This document shows, piece after piece, positions 5,790-9,086 of a stretch of 9,086 nt of DNA. Source of the stretch: DASZIT01 sp035948855 (GTDB taxonomy: Bacteria > Actinomycetota > Acidimicrobiia > Acidimicrobiales > RAAP-2); the NCBI GenBank assembly GCA_035948855.1, contig DASZIT010000059.1:1-9086 (forward strand). Reading direction: 5' to 3'. The notes beneath the pieces were generated by a model. It was not told the origin of the DNA. It made no database searches and saw only the letters and a program-made list of their open reading frames with translations. The position numbers were made by a program, and so were the translations under genes. The number at the start of each line of letters is the position of its first letter. Within the stretch, counting starts at the first letter, position 1.

Positions 5790-6901
5790 CCAGCTTCGAC
5801 GCTCACGACCAACACGCACCCATGAGCGGTCTCGACGAATACCTCGTCCACAATCACCCGCATCCAGTTCGGGTCATGTGGACGAGCGACCCAAAGGCCT
5901 ACGAACGGGTCTGGTTCGCCGCCCACGATCAGGCCGGCGATCTCCTGATCGCTTGCGGTCTGGCCTTCTACCCGAATCTCGACACGGCCGAGGCCTTCGC
6001 CATCGTCAACCGGGCCGGCCGACACACCACCGTGCGGGCGCACCGACGACTCGGGAACGACCGCATGAGCCTGAAGGTCGGGCCGCTGTCACTCACCGTA
6101 GTGAGACCATTCCAGGAGTGGCGGCTGGTGCTCGACGACAACGACTTCGGCATCTCATTCGACATCAGCTGGTTCGACACCACCCGGGCCGTGTACCGAA
6201 ACCTCGGAGCCGGAAGCGTGCTCGGTGGTGTCCCCTTCGCGGGGGTGGCCGGTTACGACGGCCTCGGCACCGTGGAGGGGTGGGTCCGGGTCGACGGCGA
6301 GCAACATCCGCTCGACCGCGATCACTGGCTCGGCTCCCGGGACCACCATTGGGGTACCCGAGACGGGGTCGGTGGCCGAGCCAACTGGTCGGGCCGGCAG
6401 CACCCGGTGAGCGGCGCCTTCGTGCGATTTCCCGATTGGGCATTGTGGGTCGACCACCTGCTGCGGGATCTGGACGATCCCAAACCCGGCAGTTCAGTGG
6501 CCCGGCGGATCCGACATCGCCTTCGCTTCGAACCGGACATCCACATGGTGGCCGGCGGTGAGCTCGAGGTGGAGATGCCCCGGGGGGAGACAAGGGTCAT
6601 CCGTTTTGATCGCATCGGGAATCAGACGGCCTACCTGCGTTGCGGGATGTACGGGGGGCCCAACGGGGGCACGCCGGACGGGGATATCTGGCAGGGTCAG
6701 TTCGTCGGCGACGGGGTGGTGTCCGGCGAGACCTACGACACCAACGATCCCGAGGTACGGTCCGCCATCTGCGGTGCCGATCAGCACCATATGCGCTTCG
6801 AGTACGACGGGACGGTGACCCACGGCATCTACGAGGTCTATGACCCCCTGGCCTTCGAAGTCGCCAGCCAGGGTCGTCAGGGGTTGTCGATCCTGCCGTG
6901 A
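5786..6901 (+). CDS. CrtC/AttH-like lipocalin-type protein (DUF7064/7065-like), function unknown
   Basis: A 371-residue soluble protein with no signal peptide or membrane span. Its most telling segment is DHWLGSRDHHWGTRDGVGG (179-197), a form of the DHxWGxR motif found in CrtC (carotenoid hydratase), AttH and Svf1-like double lipocalins and in related actinobacterial DUFs. It is rich in Trp, Asp and Gly with alternating beta-strand patterns (MSLKVGPLSLTVVRPFQEW, 94-112; FGISFDISWF, 121-130), fitting a barrel that handles a hydrophobic ligand. A second candidate lipocalin half lies beyond residue 205. Whether it is an enzyme or a binding protein is not evident. Its ATG overlaps the stop of the phosphotransferase (ATGA), so the two are co-translated and probably act on one substrate. 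The open frame continues upstream to 5459, but that part is the out-of-frame shadow of the kinase gene. Confidence 0.8.
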   Translation: MTSFDAHDQHAPMSGLDEYLVHNHPHPVRVMWTSDPKAYERVWFAAHDQAGDLLIACGLAFYPNLDTAEAFAIVNRAGRHTTVRAHRRLGNDRMSLKVGPLSLTVVRPFQEWRLVLDDNDFGISFDISWFDTTRAVYRNLGAGSVLGGVPFAGVAGYDGLGTVEGWVRVDGEQHPLDRDHWLGSRDHHWGTRDGVGGRANWSGRQHPVSGAFVRFPDWALWVDHLLRDLDDPKPGSSVARRIRHRLRFEPDIHMVAGGELEVEMPRGETRVIRFDRIGNQTAYLRCGMYGGPNGGTPDGDIWQGQFVGDGVVSGETYDTNDPEVRSAICGADQHHMRFEYDGTVTHGIYEVYDPLAFEVASQGRQGLSILP

Positions 6902-6911
6902 CCGAGGGTGA

Positions 6912-6934
6912 ACCCGCCTTCAGCCCGCGCGGGT
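6912..6934. terminator. Possible hairpin between convergent genes
   Basis: ACCCGC (6912-6917) and GCGGGT (6929-6934) are complementary across an 11-nt loop in the 32-bp gap between two convergent genes, where a shared terminator would be expected. There is no T run on either side and the loop is long, so it is weak evidence for an intrinsic terminator. Confidence 0.25.
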
Positions 6935-7626
6935 CAGGAAGGAGCATCAAGGAGGCGTGAGGAGGCGCTGCCCGCGAACACCAAGGCGGTGGCCAGCACC
7001 ATCGCCGCCACCACCGCCAGCGGAATGGTGGCACCCTGGTGCAAGAAGAGTGCGGCACCAACGATGGCGCCGACCAACATGGCCACCACTGCCGCGGCCC
7101 GTCGTCCCACCTTCGGGTTGGTTCCCCCCGCCAACGTCGAATCCGCCGCCAAGCCGGTGAGCGTCATGGTCAGCACGGTGGTGGTCACATCCGGCACCGC
7201 CAGCCGCCGGATCGTCGAGTTCCGAACCCCCATGGCAAAGGCCATCAACACGATCACCGCGTAACGGGGCCACCCCGATCCGATCGTCGATGACGATGAC
7301 GCCACCGCGGCGGCCGCTCCGGCCAGCACGCCCTCGATCGCCATGGCCGCCAGCAACCAGCGGCGACGCGACTCGATATGCAAGGTGATGCGACCTGCGC
7401 AGGCGGCGCCGACCAGAAAGCTCCCGAGCGAAGCCAGGCTGGCCGGAATCGAGAACCCCGGCGCACCGGCAGCCGCGAAGCCGAGGAGGACGACATTGCC
7501 GGTCATGTTGGCGGTGAACACGTGCCCGAGGCCGAGGTAGCTCACGGCGTCGACCAGACCGCTGACCACGGTCAGCACCATGAGCGTCCCCAGCAGCATG
7601 CTCGAGGGACCCGGCGGTTCGCTCAC
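6934..7626 (-). CDS. YoaK family (DUF1275) membrane protein
   Basis: A 230-residue inner-membrane protein with about six hydrophobic helices. The family signature is clear: GLVDAVSYLGLGHVFTANMT (23-42) followed by GNVVLLGFA, and the related second half GVRNSTIRRLAVPDVTTTVL (133-152) followed by TMTLTGLAADS. The two halves suggest the internal duplication seen in the family. YoaK/DUF1275 proteins are widespread, and their substrate or role is not established. I use the GTG at 7624-7626, with GGGGAGGG about 9-10 nt upstream; the ATG at residue 10 is an alternative. It is convergent with the lipocalin-like gene and divergent from the YwaF-like gene, so it is probably transcribed alone. Confidence 0.9.
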   Translation of the reverse strand: MSEPPGPSSMLLGTLMVLTVVSGLVDAVSYLGLGHVFTANMTGNVVLLGFAAAGAPGFSIPASLASLGSFLVGAACAGRITLHIESRRRWLLAAMAIEGVLAGAAAAVASSSSTIGSGWPRYAVIVLMAFAMGVRNSTIRRLAVPDVTTTVLTMTLTGLAADSTLAGGTNPKVGRRAAAVVAMLVGAIVGAALFLHQGATIPLAVVAAMVLATALVFAGSASSRLLDAPS

Positions 7627-7838
7627 TCGGCGGCACCCTCCCCGCTGGCAAACGAAGCCCGGGGCCGGCCGGCGCTGTCGGTTCGGCGGGCGTCCCCGCC
7701 GACGACTCCGAATCCGGGTCTCATCGCGAAAGCCACCGCTTCAAGGTAGCCCACGCCCGCGCCATCGACGATTGCCAGAAGCCGTCCCGGCGCGGCGTCG
7801 CGGGTGGCTATAGGGCCGAAGCGAGGGAGACTGTCGGG

Positions 7839-8585
7839 GTGATCGCCGTGGTCTCACCTTTCGCCTACGGACTATCGGTGGCAGTCGCCGCGGTTGCTTG
7901 CGCCGCCGCGTGCCTGGAGGCGCGCCGGCGGCCCGGCCCCTGGACCCTTACGGTGGCTCGGACCGTCGGGATCGTCCTCGCCCTCGATGCCGGCAGCTAC
8001 AGCATCGGCGTGGTGGTAGCCGGAACCTGGTCGGCACGGACTTCGCTCCCGCTGGCGCTGTGTGACGTGGCGGTGTTGGTGGCCGCGGCCGCCTGTTTTT
8101 GGCGTCGGCCCCTCCTGGTCGAGTTGACCTACTTCCTGGGTCTGGCCGGCACTCTCCAGGGGGTGCTGACCCCGGACCTGTCGGTCGGTTTTCCCCACCT
8201 CGTCTTCTGGCAATACCTGGTCGGCCACCTCGGCATCGTCTTCGCGGCGGTGTTCCTGGTCGTCGGGCTCGGCATCGCACCGCGTCGACACGCGGTTCCT
8301 CGTGTCCTGATGGTGACGCTGGCCTACACCGGGCTGGTTGGGCTGGTCGATGCGCTCGCTGGCGCCAACTACATGTTCCTGCGGCGTCCGCCGGGCGAAT
8401 GGACGCTGTTGCGACTGCTCGGACCGTGGCCGTGGTACCTGTTCAGCGCCACCGGGGTTGCCCTGGCGCTGTTCACTCTGCTCGACACACCGTTCTGGGC
8501 CGGCCGTCGGCGGGAGGCGGCGCTCGAGGCCCGTGAACCCCGTCTACGGCATGGCGGCCCTCGCCCTTCGGTGCAGACCCCGTGA
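7839..8585 (+). CDS. YwaF/TIGR02206-type integral membrane protein
   Basis: A 248-residue membrane protein with about seven hydrophobic helices and a charged cytoplasm-like tail (220-248). Family marks: SLPLALCDVAVLVAAAACFW (69-88), YFLGLAGTLQGVLTPDL (98-114), FPHLVFWQYLVGHLGIV (118-134) and NYMFLRRPP (177-185) with LLGPWPWYL (193-201). The family's function is unknown. The usual PLHLCD motif is PLALCD here, replacing the His; if that His matters for activity the protein could differ in function. Start: GTG 7839 with GAGGGAG about 10 nt upstream; a GTG three codons later is possible. Its stop overlaps the start of the MFS gene as GTGA. The 212 bp upstream, shared with the divergent YoaK gene, show no further feature I can support. 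Confidence 0.87.
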   Translation: MIAVVSPFAYGLSVAVAAVACAAACLEARRRPGPWTLTVARTVGIVLALDAGSYSIGVVVAGTWSARTSLPLALCDVAVLVAAAACFWRRPLLVELTYFLGLAGTLQGVLTPDLSVGFPHLVFWQYLVGHLGIVFAAVFLVVGLGIAPRRHAVPRVLMVTLAYTGLVGLVDALAGANYMFLRRPPGEWTLLRLLGPWPWYLFSATGVALALFTLLDTPFWAGRRREAALEAREPRLRHGGPRPSVQTP

Positions 8586-9086
8586 GCGCAAAGGAACCTG
8601 AGGCGCTTCCGACCTCTCCGGAGCCGGAGACGACGGCAGGAAGCCAATTTCACCTGCGTGGCTGGAACGACCCGGCCGTCCTCGGCGTGGCCCTGGTGGC
8701 CGTGGCCGTCGGCTTCGGACAATTCGGGCTGACCGCCACCCTCGGCAACGTGGCCCGCCACTTCGGCCATCTGGTGAACGGCAGGCCCCTCACCGACCAG
8801 GCCGGCCTGTCGGGTACTCAACTGGGGCTGGGTCTGGCGGTCATCCGCCTGGCCTCGCTGGGCGGGCTGCCCCTGGCCGGGCTGGCCGATCGGGTGGGCC
8901 GGCGACGTATCCTCCTCGTCGCTTGCGGTCTCGGTCTTGCCGCCACCGCCGGCTCCGTCGCCGCCCCCGGCTACTGGTCGTTCGTCGTGGTGTTCGCGTT
9001 GGGCCGGCCGTTCCTGTCGGCGGCGTCGGCGTTGGCCCAGGTGCAGGCGGCCGAGTTGACCAGTTCGGCCCAACGCGCCTCGGCGG
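8582..9086 (+). CDS. MFS transporter, N-terminal part
   Basis: The first 168 codons of a major facilitator transporter that continues past the right edge. After a 27-residue polar, Glu/Pro/Ser-rich N-terminus comes helix 1 (VLGVALVAVAVGFGQFGL, 33-50), a long loop, then helix 2 ending in the MFS motif A, GLADRVGRRRILL (100-112), followed by helices 3 and 4. Motif A between helices 2 and 3 is the hallmark of the superfamily. The substrate cannot be told from this part. The GTG start overlaps the YwaF-like stop (GTGA at 8582-8585), so the two genes are translationally coupled and may share a role. The 4-bp overlap also decides the start; I saw no separate ribosome-binding site. Confidence 0.88.
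   Translation, partial: MSAKEPEALPTSPEPETTAGSQFHLRGWNDPAVLGVALVAVAVGFGQFGLTATLGNVARHFGHLVNGRPLTDQAGLSGTQLGLGLAVIRLASLGGLPLAGLADRVGRRRILLVACGLGLAATAGSVAAPGYWSFVVVFALGRPFLSAASALAQVQAAELTSSAQRASA

Noticed and set aside
8369..9073. 234-residue minus-strand frame at the right end
   Set aside because: Gln/Gly/Arg-rich shadow of the YwaF-like and MFS genes; the plus-strand frame has MFS motif A and clear membrane helices.

Overview
The window is high-GC DNA with dense genes, many GTG starts, short ATGA/GTGA overlaps and several genes without a Shine-Dalgarno sequence. With an actinobacterial-type [NiFe] hydrogenase at the left edge, this points to an actinobacterium, possibly of the Acidimicrobiia. 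That placement is inference from gene content and style, not from a marker gene. No rRNA, tRNA, CRISPR array, insertion sequence or phage gene was seen.

Left region (1-2736). The minus strand carries hhyS and the first 47 codons of hhyL, the small and large subunits of a group 1h (formerly group 5) [NiFe] hydrogenase, the class that oxidises atmospheric H2 and feeds electrons to the respiratory chain. The small subunit has the hallmark Asp in place of one proximal-cluster Cys. Divergent from it, 106 bp away, is a single open frame that joins an N-terminal PadR-type winged helix to a C-terminal YceI-like lipid/isoprenoid-binding barrel, followed by an 84-residue small protein with a strong ribosome-binding site. 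The shared intergenic region holds a near-perfect 13-bp inverted repeat abutting the hhyS start codon, and a good sigma70-like promoter for the padR-yceI gene. Together these suggest a ligand-responsive regulator of the hydrogenase, with quinone or another isoprenoid as an attractive but unproven ligand. This is the most interesting part of the window.

Middle region (2719-4664). A two-PAS-domain protein without an output domain runs on the minus strand. Its 3' end overlaps the small protein gene by 18 bp, and its start is coupled (ATGA) to a 20-codon upstream ORF that has the best ribosome-binding site of that transcript. Divergent from it is a one-domain PPK2-family polyphosphate:nucleotide phosphotransferase, probably translated from a leaderless mRNA.

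Right region (4710-9086). An APH/ACAD10-like phosphotransferase overlaps by 4 bp a 371-residue protein with a CrtC/AttH-like lipocalin motif; the two probably act in one lipid- or isoprenoid-related step. Convergent to them is a YoaK (DUF1275) membrane protein. Last come a YwaF/TIGR02206-type membrane protein and, overlapping it by 4 bp, the start of an MFS transporter that runs off the right edge.
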